Shown here: one piece after another, positions 8,107-15,411 of the stretch
Layout of the letters: every line of letters starts with the position of its first letter
Numbering within the stretch: position 1 is the stretch's first letter
Assembly: GCA_905202215.1 (NCBI GenBank)
Contig: CAJKRG010000038.1
Coordinates: forward strand, 1 to 29,053
Source: an uncultured Porphyromonadaceae bacterium
GTDB taxonomy: Bacteria; Bacteroidota; Bacteroidia; Bacteroidales; Muribaculaceae
Length of the DNA: 29,053 nucleotides
Direction: 5' to 3'
Translations under genes and position numbers: made by a program
Notes under the pieces: model-generated
The model's database searches: none
What the model saw: the letters and a program-made list of their open reading frames with translations, nothing else
Told to the model about the DNA's origin: nothing

Positions 8107-9096
8107 CTATCTTGCTGTCGCCGGTCTGGGAGCCGATTCCGACGGACGTCCGCCCTTTACCGACGGCCAGCCGTCCGCGCCCCATGTTATTTTGTCGAGA
8201 TATACCTTGCGGCCCTCTTCCGGGGCTGCTGCGTCAAAACCGTGATATAACATCCAGTAGTCGCCCGCGTCGTCGGTCACGAAATTGGCGTTGTGTCCCG
8301 GCCCGATCACTTTGTCGCTCCGTTCCATCATCAGCGAGAATCCGTTTTCGAGCGCAGGATTGCCGTAGCGGTCCTCGTAAGGGCCGAAAAGCTTGCGCGA
8401 GCGCGCCATGACCACGCGGTAGGTGCTTCGCTCGCCTTCGCAGCACGTACCGGCCGATCCGATGAGATAATAGTACCCGTCGTGTCTTATTATATTCGTG
8501 CCCTCGGTCAGTGTGCCGGCTATCCGGCGCGGTTTCGCGCCGTCGCGCACGCTCAGGCCGTCGTCCGACAGCTCGATACCGTATATTCCTCTGAAACTGC
8601 CCCAGAAGAGATATTTGTGGCCGTCTTCCTCTATATAGAAAGGGTCTATGCTGTTCTGTACGCCTATCTCATTGCTGATAAACAGCTTGCCGTGGTCCGT
8701 GAAAGGGCCGGCCGGGCTGTCGGATGTAGCTGCGCCCACGCCGCATTCCCATTCGCCGCCCCACCGCGATTTGGAGTAGTAGAGCACATATTCATTTCCG
8801 ATCTTCTGTATGTCGGGAGCCCAGATATTGCCGTCAGGCACCATCTGCGGACGTGTCTCGTCGGTAAACGCCGTGCCGATAAAAGTCCAGTCAATAAGAT
8901 CGGCCGAACGGAATATCGGCACGTTACGCGTGTTTTCTGTTGCATACAGATAGTAATAACCGTCGTCGGCCCGTATCACCGTCGGGTCGGGTGCGCTCCG
9001 GTCGATTACAGGGTTCGAATATGTGGCGTCGTTTGCCGCGCCTGCTGTGTGGGCGCCCAGTAAAAGGGCCGCCAGAAGGATTTTTGTATAGCTCAT
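8107..9096 (-). CDS. Glycoside hydrolase family 43 (arabinanase/xylosidase-like)
   Basis: A 329-aa secreted enzyme with a Sec signal peptide ending near A-G-A-A (residues 17-21). The GH43 five-bladed propeller residues are in place: general base Asp37 in A-P-D-P-T-V, pKa modulator Asp151 in S-I-D-P-F-Y, and general acid Glu199 in L-T-E-G-T-N-I. W-A-P-D-I (92-96) and G-P-G-H-N (near residue 275) are also typical. Members cleave alpha-L-arabinofuranosyl or beta-D-xylosyl linkages in plant cell-wall glycans; sequence alone does not separate endo-arabinanase from xylosidase activity. There is no SusC/SusD pair nearby, so it is not in a classical utilisation locus. No extra C-terminal domain is present. 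Confidence 0.88.
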   Translation of the reverse strand: MSYTKILLAALLLGAHTAGAANDATYSNPVIDRSAPDPTVIRADDGYYYLYATENTRNVPIFRSADLIDWTFIGTAFTDETRPQMVPDGNIWAPDIQKIGNEYVLYYSKSRWGGEWECGVGAATSDSPAGPFTDHGKLFISNEIGVQNSIDPFYIEEDGHKYLFWGSFRGIYGIELSDDGLSVRDGAKPRRIAGTLTEGTNIIRHDGYYYLIGSAGTCCEGERSTYRVVMARSRKLFGPYEDRYGNPALENGFSLMMERSDKVIGPGHNANFVTDDAGDYWMLYHGFDAAAPEEGRKVYLDKITWGADGWPSVKGGRPSESAPRPATAR

Positions 9097-9118
9097 GATA
9101 TTTGCGAAATTTTCATTG

Positions 9119-9126
9119 CAAAATTA
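9119..9126 (-). promoter_or_regulatory. -7 promoter box for the GH43 gene
   Basis: The minus strand reads TAATTTTG 22 nt upstream of the GH43 start codon. A -33 TTTG at the proper distance is not clear. Confidence 0.4.
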
Positions 9127-9190
9127 CGTATAAACATGAACCCGGGCCTAATCTGTTTTGTTATCATGTTGGAATAATTTGTATCACATT

Positions 9191-10387
9191 ATGCAAAAAC
9201 GCTGTGTTGTATTTCTTGCCTCGGCTCTGATGGCTGCATGCCACCTGTGGGCCTCTTCTTCTTTGGCCGACATTGCCCGCGCACTGTCGGCCGCGACTTC
9301 TTATGCCGACTCATGCACATACGAGGTGCTGTTGCCCTCGCTGCCCGATCCGGTGACATATTCCATATACCTCGCTTCCGTGCCGAAGGAGCAGGGCGAT
9401 ACCCTCGCATTGTGCGATTATCTCATCGACTGGCGCCTTCCCGCGCCATCGGGCATCTCCGCGGGCTTTTCGGCATACACATCCGGGGCCCATTACCGCT
9501 TTCGCGACAGCCGCCTCCAGGAGTATCACGCCGAATGGGATCCCGCTCCTTTCGCTCCGTCGGGCGATGTGAGCAGGGGAGTGCAGAATCTCGTCCAGTT
9601 TGCCGATCTCCTGCCGGCATATCTCGGCGCACGTTTCGCCGAAATGACCGTCGACACCTCATATATATATAAGGTGACACCCGACAGCATTGTCGCCGGT
9701 GTGCATGCCGCGGTCGTCGAAGGTGTCCGCCGTATCGACGGATATGATGCCGCCGAATATACCTATATCCTCGATCCCGTAACATACCTGCCCCGCAAGA
9801 TCGAGCTTGAGAATAATCCCGGTCAGCTCGGCGAGCAGAGCATAACCGTGCGCTATGCCGCCCGGGCCGCGGCCGCCCCCGAAGCAATCAGCGAGGACAT
9901 GCTTGCCGACCGCTATCCCGACGCCTTCGGCCGTTATCGCGGCAGTTCGTATTCTCTCGAAAATCTTCCAGGCAATCCCTTGCCACGTATCGTCGCGCCG
10001 ACAACTACCGGCGAGCGTTATCTTCATGAGAACGGTGAGCGCCTCGCCGCTCCGACGGTCTATGCCTTTGTCGATGCCGGCGTCGGCTCCACTCCCGCGG
10101 TGGTCGGCGATATCCGTGGCGCCGCCGACTATCTGCCTTTCAATGTCGATGTAGTGTGGGCTTTCGTAAACCATCGCGCCGACGATATCGAGGCTGTCGT
10201 GCCCTCGGTTCGTCCCGGCGAACATCTGCTCATGAATGCCCGCGGAGCCGCCACCGAATGCGGCGTCGGAGCCGATACTCCCGTCCTGATCTTTGTCGGG
10301 ACCGACGGAATTGTCAGGGATATTCTCCGCGGATACAACCAGGACTTCCGTTCGCTTGTTATTCAGAAAGCAAGTCTAAGTAACTAA
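9191..10387 (+). CDS. Secreted protein, LolA-like N-domain plus thioredoxin-like C-domain
   Basis: A 398-aa exported protein; the ATG at 9191 starts directly before a signal peptide (M-Q-K-R-C-V-V-F-L-A), whereas the upstream start at 9158 adds eleven poor residues. The N-terminal ~240 residues look like the LolA/outer-membrane-lipoprotein-carrier beta fold, including Y-I-L-D-P-V-T-Y-L-P-R-K-I-E-L. The C-terminal ~115 residues (T-V-Y-A-F-V-D to the end) resemble a TlpA/thioredoxin fold with I-F-V-G-T-D-G-I-V-R, but lack a C-x-x-C redox centre, so a classical thiol oxidoreductase role is unlikely. It stands 12 bp before tpx, suggesting a shared transcript. Domain calls are inferences from pattern. 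Confidence 0.65.
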   Translation: MQKRCVVFLASALMAACHLWASSSLADIARALSAATSYADSCTYEVLLPSLPDPVTYSIYLASVPKEQGDTLALCDYLIDWRLPAPSGISAGFSAYTSGAHYRFRDSRLQEYHAEWDPAPFAPSGDVSRGVQNLVQFADLLPAYLGARFAEMTVDTSYIYKVTPDSIVAGVHAAVVEGVRRIDGYDAAEYTYILDPVTYLPRKIELENNPGQLGEQSITVRYAARAAAAPEAISEDMLADRYPDAFGRYRGSSYSLENLPGNPLPRIVAPTTTGERYLHENGERLAAPTVYAFVDAGVGSTPAVVGDIRGAADYLPFNVDVVWAFVNHRADDIEAVVPSVRPGEHLLMNARGAATECGVGADTPVLIFVGTDGIVRDILRGYNQDFRSLVIQKASLSN

Positions 10388-10399
10388 TATAAAACAGAT

Positions 10400-10903
10400 A
10401 TGGAAACAGTTTATTTCAAAGGTACACCCGTACATACCTGTGGCGACATTCCTGCCGTGGGCACTGTCGCCCCCGATTTCACACTCGTCGGCAATTCCCT
10501 TGAAAATGTGAAGCTCTCCGATTATAAGGGCAAACGCGTGGTACTCAACATATTCCCGAGTCTCGATACGCCTGTGTGCGCCATGTCGGTGCGTAAATTC
10601 AATAAGGAGACCGCTGCTCTCGACAATACTCAGGTTGTCTGCATATCGATGGATCTGCCTTTCGCGCAGGGACGTTTCTGCTCTGCCGAGGGTATTGACA
10701 GGCTCGTGGTCGCATCTGCCTTCCGCGATGCCGATTTTGCAAAAAATTATGGTCTCGAGATGGTCGACGGCCCGCTTGCCGGACTTCTCGCCCGTGCCGT
10801 CATCATAGTCGATGAAAACGGCAAGGTCATCTATTCCGACCTCGTCAGTGAAATCACCGACGAGCCCGACTACAAGGGCGCCGTCTCCGTCCTCCGAAAG
10901 TAA
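10400..10903 (+). CDS. tpx: Thiol peroxidase, atypical 2-Cys peroxiredoxin
   Basis: A 167-aa peroxiredoxin that reduces hydrogen and alkyl peroxides using thioredoxin. Peroxidatic Cys60 is in the motif P-S-L-D-T-P-V-C and resolving Cys94 in G-R-F-C-S-A-E-G, at essentially the E. coli Tpx positions (61 and 95). A-P-D-F-T-L-V (24-30) and the C-terminal A-V-I-I-V-D-E-N-G-K-V (113-123) are also family features. It is full length with no signal peptide, hence cytosolic. It follows the secreted thioredoxin-like gene by 12 bp and ends in a strong terminator. Confidence 0.96.
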   Translation: METVYFKGTPVHTCGDIPAVGTVAPDFTLVGNSLENVKLSDYKGKRVVLNIFPSLDTPVCAMSVRKFNKETAALDNTQVVCISMDLPFAQGRFCSAEGIDRLVVASAFRDADFAKNYGLEMVDGPLAGLLARAVIIVDENGKVIYSDLVSEITDEPDYKGAVSVLRK

Positions 10904-10918
10904 GCCCGCATTAGTGCG

Positions 10919-10955
10919 AAGCCCCTCCTCGGCATCAGCCCCGGAGGGGCTTTTT
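10919..10955 (+). terminator. Intrinsic terminator of tpx
   Basis: AAGCCCCTCC (10919-10928) pairs perfectly with GGAGGGGCTT (10943-10952), followed by T residues. The 24 bp 10927-10950 recur exactly at 11435-11458, on the other side of the intergenic repeat. Confidence 0.85.
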
Positions 10956-11458
10956 CAAGGCAGTAGGGGCGCGCGTTCGGCGCGCCTGCGCATCTACGGG
11001 CGGTTATCAGTCCTTGAATCTGACATGGCGGAACCGCCTTTGGCGGTTCACTATTCACATAGCCTATGGTTTGGACGTTCGTAGAACGGCCATACCATAG
11101 GTTATATATGAAAATTCATCGTCCAACCGCATGGCGGTTGAATATCGGTCGGCAATCATTATTCAACCGCCGTGCGGTTGCAGCCTGATATGTTGCTCCC
11201 TGACCTATGGTACGCGGGCTTCGCCCCCGAACCATAGGCTGTGTGAATATTTAACCGCCATACGGCGGTTGCTGTCGTTCCCGCAAGACTCCCCTGGGGC
11301 TGTGCCATGATTTAGTCTTTCAAGACAGTAGGGGCGCGCGTTCGGCGCGCCTGCGCATCTACAAGACGCCTCTCCGAGGCTGATGCGTGTGGCTATGGCC
11401 TGACCCCGGGCTTCGCCCGGGGGAGGCGTCTCTTCCTCGGCATCAGCCCCGGAGGGGC
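10956..11458 (+). repeat. Hairpin-rich intergenic repeat, copy A
   Basis: A non-coding mosaic of palindromes: GGCGCGC/GCGCGCC, AACCGCC/GGCGGTT, CCTATGG/CCATAGG, CAACCGC/GCGGTTG and CCCGGGC/GCCCGGG. Positions 10971-11171 match 17777-17977 with 199 of 201 identical and no gap. Positions 11263-11384 match 17981-18102 with 114 of 122 identical. Copy A has an extra ~88 bp (11172-11262) containing another CCTATGG/CCATAGG palindrome. A ~42-bp unit (CAAGGCAG, GGCGCGCGTTCGGCGCGCC, GCGCATCTAC) opens the repeat at 10956 and recurs around 11331-11362. At the right, GACGCCTC (11364-11371) pairs with GAGGCGTC (11423-11430). Frames crossing this region are not considered genes. Confidence 0.88.
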
Positions 11459-11518
11459 GTTTCGTGGTGCGTCCTACCCCCCGACGGCAAAAAAATTTCG
11501 AAAAAACTTTGCGATAAT

Positions 11519-11549
11519 ATTGCAATTTGTAATTTTTGTCGTAATTTTG
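11519..11549 (+). promoter_or_regulatory. Promoter before the candidate structured RNA
   Basis: ATTG (11519-11522), 19 nt, then TAATTTTG (11542-11549), a good -33/-7 pair. Predicted start of transcription is near 11556. A second related box, TAATATTG, overlaps at 11515-11522. Confidence 0.5.
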
Positions 11550-11555
11550 CGACGC

Positions 11556-11885
11556 AGACCGTCTCGCGGAAGCCCGGTTATGGGTCATGTGGGAGGGTAA
11601 TGCCGGATTATGGGCCTTATCGCCCGTCCGATATATACGAAAAGCGTTTACTCGACGCTCTTTCTTGGCTTGTTGAAACCTGGAAAATTTCATGTGCAGT
11701 CAGGAATGAGACAGAAGTAGATGACTATGCGGATATGTATTTCACGTCCGTCAGCGCGAGAGCGTTGTCGAGCGTTTTTACACATATTCTGCGTGAGGCT
11801 TCTGCTCTGTCCGTTCTACTGCACGGGCAATTCCAGGGCCTCAACAAGCGGAACGGGCAGGAAGTACGGCTCTCACGCTTTTTTT
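11556..11885 (+). ncRNA. Candidate structured RNA (~330 nt) ending in an intrinsic terminator
   Basis: A promoter at 11519-11549 and a T7 run at 11879-11885 bracket a transcript whose 3' end folds into one long stem: GCGTGAG (11791-11797) with CTCACGC (11872-11878), CTTC (11799-11802) with GAAG (11861-11864), and CTGTCCGTTC (11807-11816) with GAACGGGCAG (11851-11860). Near the 5' end a CCGG-TTATGGG element appears twice. A frame from ATG 11600 stays open for 125 codons, but it reads straight through the stem and T-run, its tail looks random, and its third codon positions are less GC-rich than in neighbouring genes, so I favour RNA over protein. It is not SRP RNA, RNase P or tmRNA by visible signatures. 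It could also be a leader regulating the surface genes that follow. Confidence 0.45.
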
Positions 11886-12072
11886 GTTTAAGCCCGTTTA
11901 TACCGATGTGGGGAGCCCGGAGGTGTTTTCTACCGGTAATTTGTCATTCTGCAGCCTTAATCTTGTTTTTTATCTGAAGCCTGAACCATCGACCGGTTCC
12001 GGCCGCACCCGTATTATATGTCTGCCTTAAATTCCGATACTGAACCAAATTATCTCTTAATACTCTTATAAC

Positions 12073-12291
12073 ATGCACAAGCTAAAACGTAAAAACTATG
12101 TTTCGCCTGAGAGTGTCGTCACTCATGTCGAACTGGAGAGCCCTATCTGCTCCGGTTCCGCCGACTTCGTAGGCGAAGAGGCTTCCGGCGTCAACATCCA
12201 GGCACAGGATGTCACCACGCCTACCTTTAATGAAAGCGAAAACAGAAATGCCAACGACTTCAGCGACTCGGCATGGGGCACCGGCCTTTAA
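12073..12291 (+). CDS. Small conserved-type protein of Bacteroidales surface loci
   Basis: A 72-aa protein with a basic start (M-H-K-L-K-R-K-N-Y), then Y-V-S-P-E-S-V-V-T-H-V-E-L-E-S-P-I-C-S, and an acidic, Asn-rich tail. The N-terminal pattern K-x-Y-x-S/A-P-E followed by a beta-strand and a Cys/Ser is one I associate with many tiny hypothetical proteins next to fimbrillin-like genes in Bacteroidales; their role is unknown. It has no clear signal peptide. It lies 39 bp upstream of the fusion lipoprotein and probably shares its transcript. It might be a precursor peptide, an assembly factor or a regulator; the sequence does not decide. Confidence 0.65.
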   Translation: MHKLKRKNYVSPESVVTHVELESPICSGSADFVGEEASGVNIQAQDVTTPTFNESENRNANDFSDSAWGTGL

Positions 12292-12330
12292 TGAAAATAC
12301 AGTCTCCAATCATATACACCAATGATCGAT

Positions 12331-15123
12331 ATGAAATTCAATTATAAATGGGCTTTTGTCCTTGCACCGTTTATCATTGCAGGGTGTACCGACAAACTCG
12401 ACCAGCCTCAGGGCCCGATAGCTTCGAGCGGCGACGATGTCATATTCTCCGTCGACAATACCCCCACCAGCCGCACTATGTATCAGGATCAGTGGGACGA
12501 AGGCACTTCGCAGGCTATCTATTGGGGCAACTACGTCACCGGCCAGGATGAATTCATCAACATCTATTGTCCCGATAACCCCGAGCGCGGATTCGCCAAA
12601 TATAAGATCACACCCAGCACCGCATCGCCCAATGTCGCCGAGACCATTGTGAAGCAAAGCGAGATAGGCGTACAGTGGGGCGCTTCGGGCAAACCATACA
12701 CATTCTATGCCTTCTATCCTGCCGACAAGGCCGGCACGACCCTCTCGAACGACAATACCATTCGCGCCACCGTCGGTACCGGCCAGAGTCCTCAGGTATA
12801 TAAATGGAAAGAAAACGATGCCAAAATTTCGACTCTTGCTTCTATCGGGACAGAGGGCTTCAAAGGTTACAACAACGACAACTTCAATTCTACCTCTAAT
12901 CAGGTTATCGGAAAGCCGAAGACTCTCTACGGTATGCCCGACATGAGTGCAGCTGTCATGGTGGCCCGGCAGACAATGCCGGCCGACAAGTTCGGCGAGG
13001 ACGTGCCTCTGAGATTCAACGTGCTTGCCGATGTCCTCGACATCACCATCAATGGCCCCGTTACCCCCAATACGCTTGGTGCCAACAAGAATCCTGATGG
13101 TACAGGCGGTCAGTCGACCAACTCCATCCAGATTCAGGCCGTGACAATCGAAGTTGTCAATCCGGTTGCCAACACGCCTGTCGACGAATATGAAATCGAC
13201 GACAGCACGCCTATCTCCGGCAGTTTCGATCTGAATATGTCGCAGGAGGCAGCCGATGCCGGCACTATGGTGGATAAAAACAGCATAAGCGGCAACCCGA
13301 CTATACAGCTCCAGACATCAATGACCAATGCCGACGGAGGTGTCTACTATCCGACTCTGTTCGTTCGCGGAGACTCGCATGCTTCCGCAGATATCGACCA
13401 TCTCCGCCTCCGTGCATTCCTCATTCCGGGCCAGGTCACTGGCGATAATCTGAAAAAGATCCGCGTGCACCTCCAGACAAACTGCGGCGACTTCTATCAG
13501 ATGCTCGAAGATGACGCGAATTTTGTGACCGGTAAGATCTATCCTGTGAAATTCGGCTACTTCGAGACCCGCGGCGTCGACTTCAATCTTGGCTCATGGA
13601 TCGGACAGCTTGACCCTAACATCTACATTTCAGAGCTTTCGATCCCCGGCGCATGGCATGCGGCTAACAGCGTATATCAGGGTGGAAAGACTCTTAAGGA
13701 AATGTACGACGCAGGCGTCCGCGCTTTCGAGGTACACACCAAAAACGGTAGTCGAAAGATGAAATACGGGGATTTCGGTACTGATTTCTCCATGGCGACT
13801 GCGACCGAAAACTTCGAGCAGCCTTTTGTAAGAGAGGGTACGACAACCGACCGCGTTATGTCTGATATTAATATAACATCAACCGGTGCTGCAACCGGTA
13901 TTTTTAATCGCAGACGTCCTGTTTCAGGAACCGCGACAGTTTCCTACTCTGTGTCTCAGCTCGAATATACCGTGCCGAAATTCTGGCTGCGCCTGTTCAG
14001 AACCTCCGATACTGCAGATCCCTCAGTGTCTACGCCTCTGTCCACTGCAATCATAGAACTGGCCAAGAACATGAACAAGGACGGTCTGATGTTCCTTGAA
14101 GTAGGTATGGACGGTCAGTCATCGCTCTCCGGTGTCGACTACCGGTCGGTTGCTACTGTCACGACAACTTATTCGGTTCGCAATGTGCCGATTTCCGGAA
14201 CTGAAAGTTTAGGAAGCGGGGATACTCCGACCGGAAACTACTCCTGGTCTACTGATCTTTCGGCTGTAGATTTCACAGGAGCTACGGCTACTACCGAGAC
14301 AAGCACTGACAACACTGCGGGAACATTTACTCTGACTGGCGGCGAAGCCTGGTCTATTGCAGTACGAAGCTGCCTCGAACGTCTGTCGACAGAAACAAAC
14401 CCCAGCACCCAAAAGCCAGTCCTTTTCAAAGGCAATCTGTCTCCGACCACGACTATCAGTGACGTGCAGGGTCAGGTGATTGCTAAAATCAACACCAACG
14501 ACCGCTGGAATGAAGAATCCTTTGCATGGGGAACCGATTGCCCCGCACTATTCTCGCGCTGGATAAGTGGTTCTGCCAATACTCCTCTGACCATCAATCT
14601 GAAGTGGAAATCGCCTGTCGCGCCATATGACGGCGGCAATACAGGCGTCCCCGACACCGAACTGCGCTGGTGTTTCTCCGAGATTGACAACATTGATGGT
14701 GGCGGTAGCTCAATCCAGCAACGCAAAGATGCCATTGTGGAGATGAATACCATAGCCGCCCAGAACTATGCCGGAGGTCTGCACCGCACATTCTATGAAT
14801 CTGCTATCGGCGGTTATACCGGCGGCGCCAACAGCCCTACGGCGGCCGACTGTCAGGATTGCGCGCAGCAACTGAATACGTTCGCTCTTTCACGTATCAC
14901 GAACCCCACCCGACAGGCAGTTCCGCTGGGTCTTGTGTTCATGAACTATGTGATACCGCCCACAGGCGAGGAAAGCACCTATAATTCGGCTGCCCTTATC
15001 CGCGCCATCATAAACAACAACAAGGCGTTCATACTCAACCGCAGGAGTAGCCAGGATACCCCGGCTGTCGAGAACAACGTGAACTCTCACTTCAACAACA
15101 ACACGAACAATCCCCTGAAATAA
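12331..15123 (+). CDS. Surface lipoprotein: fimbrillin-like N-half fused to PI-PLC-like barrel
   Basis: A 930-aa lipoprotein (ATG 12322 would add three residues). The signal peptide ends I-I-A-G-C with lipid Cys19. Residues ~30-415 have Mfa/FimA-like fimbrillin character: N-T-P-T-S-R-T after the lipid anchor, beta-rich, A-F-Y-P-A, and L-R-A-F-L-I-P-G ahead of a V-K-F-G-Y-F strand. From ~425 the pattern changes to a PI-PLC X-domain-like TIM barrel: I-S-E-L-S-I-P-G-A-W-H-A (His443), M-Y-D-A-G-V-R-A-F-E-V-H, I-S-D-V-Q-G-Q-V-I-A-K-I-N and a terminal L-G-L-V-F-M-N-Y with A-L-I-R-A-I-I-N-N-N. The catalytic G-T-H-D is replaced by G-A-W-H and the second catalytic His is not evident, so enzymatic activity is uncertain. 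A ~120-residue insertion carrying Ser/Thr-rich strands lies within the barrel region. Confidence 0.7.
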   Translation: MKFNYKWAFVLAPFIIAGCTDKLDQPQGPIASSGDDVIFSVDNTPTSRTMYQDQWDEGTSQAIYWGNYVTGQDEFINIYCPDNPERGFAKYKITPSTASPNVAETIVKQSEIGVQWGASGKPYTFYAFYPADKAGTTLSNDNTIRATVGTGQSPQVYKWKENDAKISTLASIGTEGFKGYNNDNFNSTSNQVIGKPKTLYGMPDMSAAVMVARQTMPADKFGEDVPLRFNVLADVLDITINGPVTPNTLGANKNPDGTGGQSTNSIQIQAVTIEVVNPVANTPVDEYEIDDSTPISGSFDLNMSQEAADAGTMVDKNSISGNPTIQLQTSMTNADGGVYYPTLFVRGDSHASADIDHLRLRAFLIPGQVTGDNLKKIRVHLQTNCGDFYQMLEDDANFVTGKIYPVKFGYFETRGVDFNLGSWIGQLDPNIYISELSIPGAWHAANSVYQGGKTLKEMYDAGVRAFEVHTKNGSRKMKYGDFGTDFSMATATENFEQPFVREGTTTDRVMSDINITSTGAATGIFNRRRPVSGTATVSYSVSQLEYTVPKFWLRLFRTSDTADPSVSTPLSTAIIELAKNMNKDGLMFLEVGMDGQSSLSGVDYRSVATVTTTYSVRNVPISGTESLGSGDTPTGNYSWSTDLSAVDFTGATATTETSTDNTAGTFTLTGGEAWSIAVRSCLERLSTETNPSTQKPVLFKGNLSPTTTISDVQGQVIAKINTNDRWNEESFAWGTDCPALFSRWISGSANTPLTINLKWKSPVAPYDGGNTGVPDTELRWCFSEIDNIDGGGSSIQQRKDAIVEMNTIAAQNYAGGLHRTFYESAIGGYTGGANSPTAADCQDCAQQLNTFALSRITNPTRQAVPLGLVFMNYVIPPTGEESTYNSAALIRAIINNNKAFILNRRSSQDTPAVENNVNSHFNNNTNNPLK

Positions 15124-15159
15124 GCGTAAGGGTGTATCGGTTCGATACATCCTCACTCG

Positions 15160-15226
15160 AAAAGCGGCAGAGGCGCGCATACGGTGAAAACCTGCGCTCA
15201 TGAAACGCGTCTCTGCCGCTTTTCTT
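15160..15226 (+). terminator. Long intrinsic terminator after the fusion lipoprotein gene
   Basis: AAAAGCGGCAGAG (from 15160) pairs with CTCTGCCGCTTTT (to 15223), extended by CGCG/CGCG, followed by T-rich sequence. A smaller GTATC/GATAC hairpin lies at about 15134-15148. The remaining ~185 bp to the next gene show only a GAGAAG/CTTCTC stem near 15348 and a 19-codon frame at 15282 that I do not call. Confidence 0.8.
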
Positions 15227-15411
15227 TCTTTTTTCCGACAATATAAACGGACAAGCCTCATAAACCTATGTCCATGAAATAATGATTACTAAAAAAAACA
15301 TATCCGCTGCCGAGGCGGACAACTTCCGGAACTTTAATTAAAGCTGAGAAGCCCTCTTCTCGTGTAATAATCAATTATTTTGTCGTCACATCTCTTTTAT
15401 ACTATTTTATA

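Noticed and set aside
11205..11693. Minus-strand frame of 162 codons
   Set aside because: It spans palindromes of the intergenic repeat and the candidate RNA promoter; the translation is Arg/Pro-rich low-complexity noise.
11387..11977. Open frame of 196 codons, or 125 from ATG 11600
   Set aside because: The first part lies in repeat copy A, and the rest crosses the strong terminator stem and T-run at 11791-11885. The tail has random composition and the codon bias differs from neighbouring genes. Kept only as an alternative to the candidate RNA.
15282..15341. 19-codon frame between the two surface lipoprotein genes
   Set aside because: Too short to support without conservation data; lies in a leader region.
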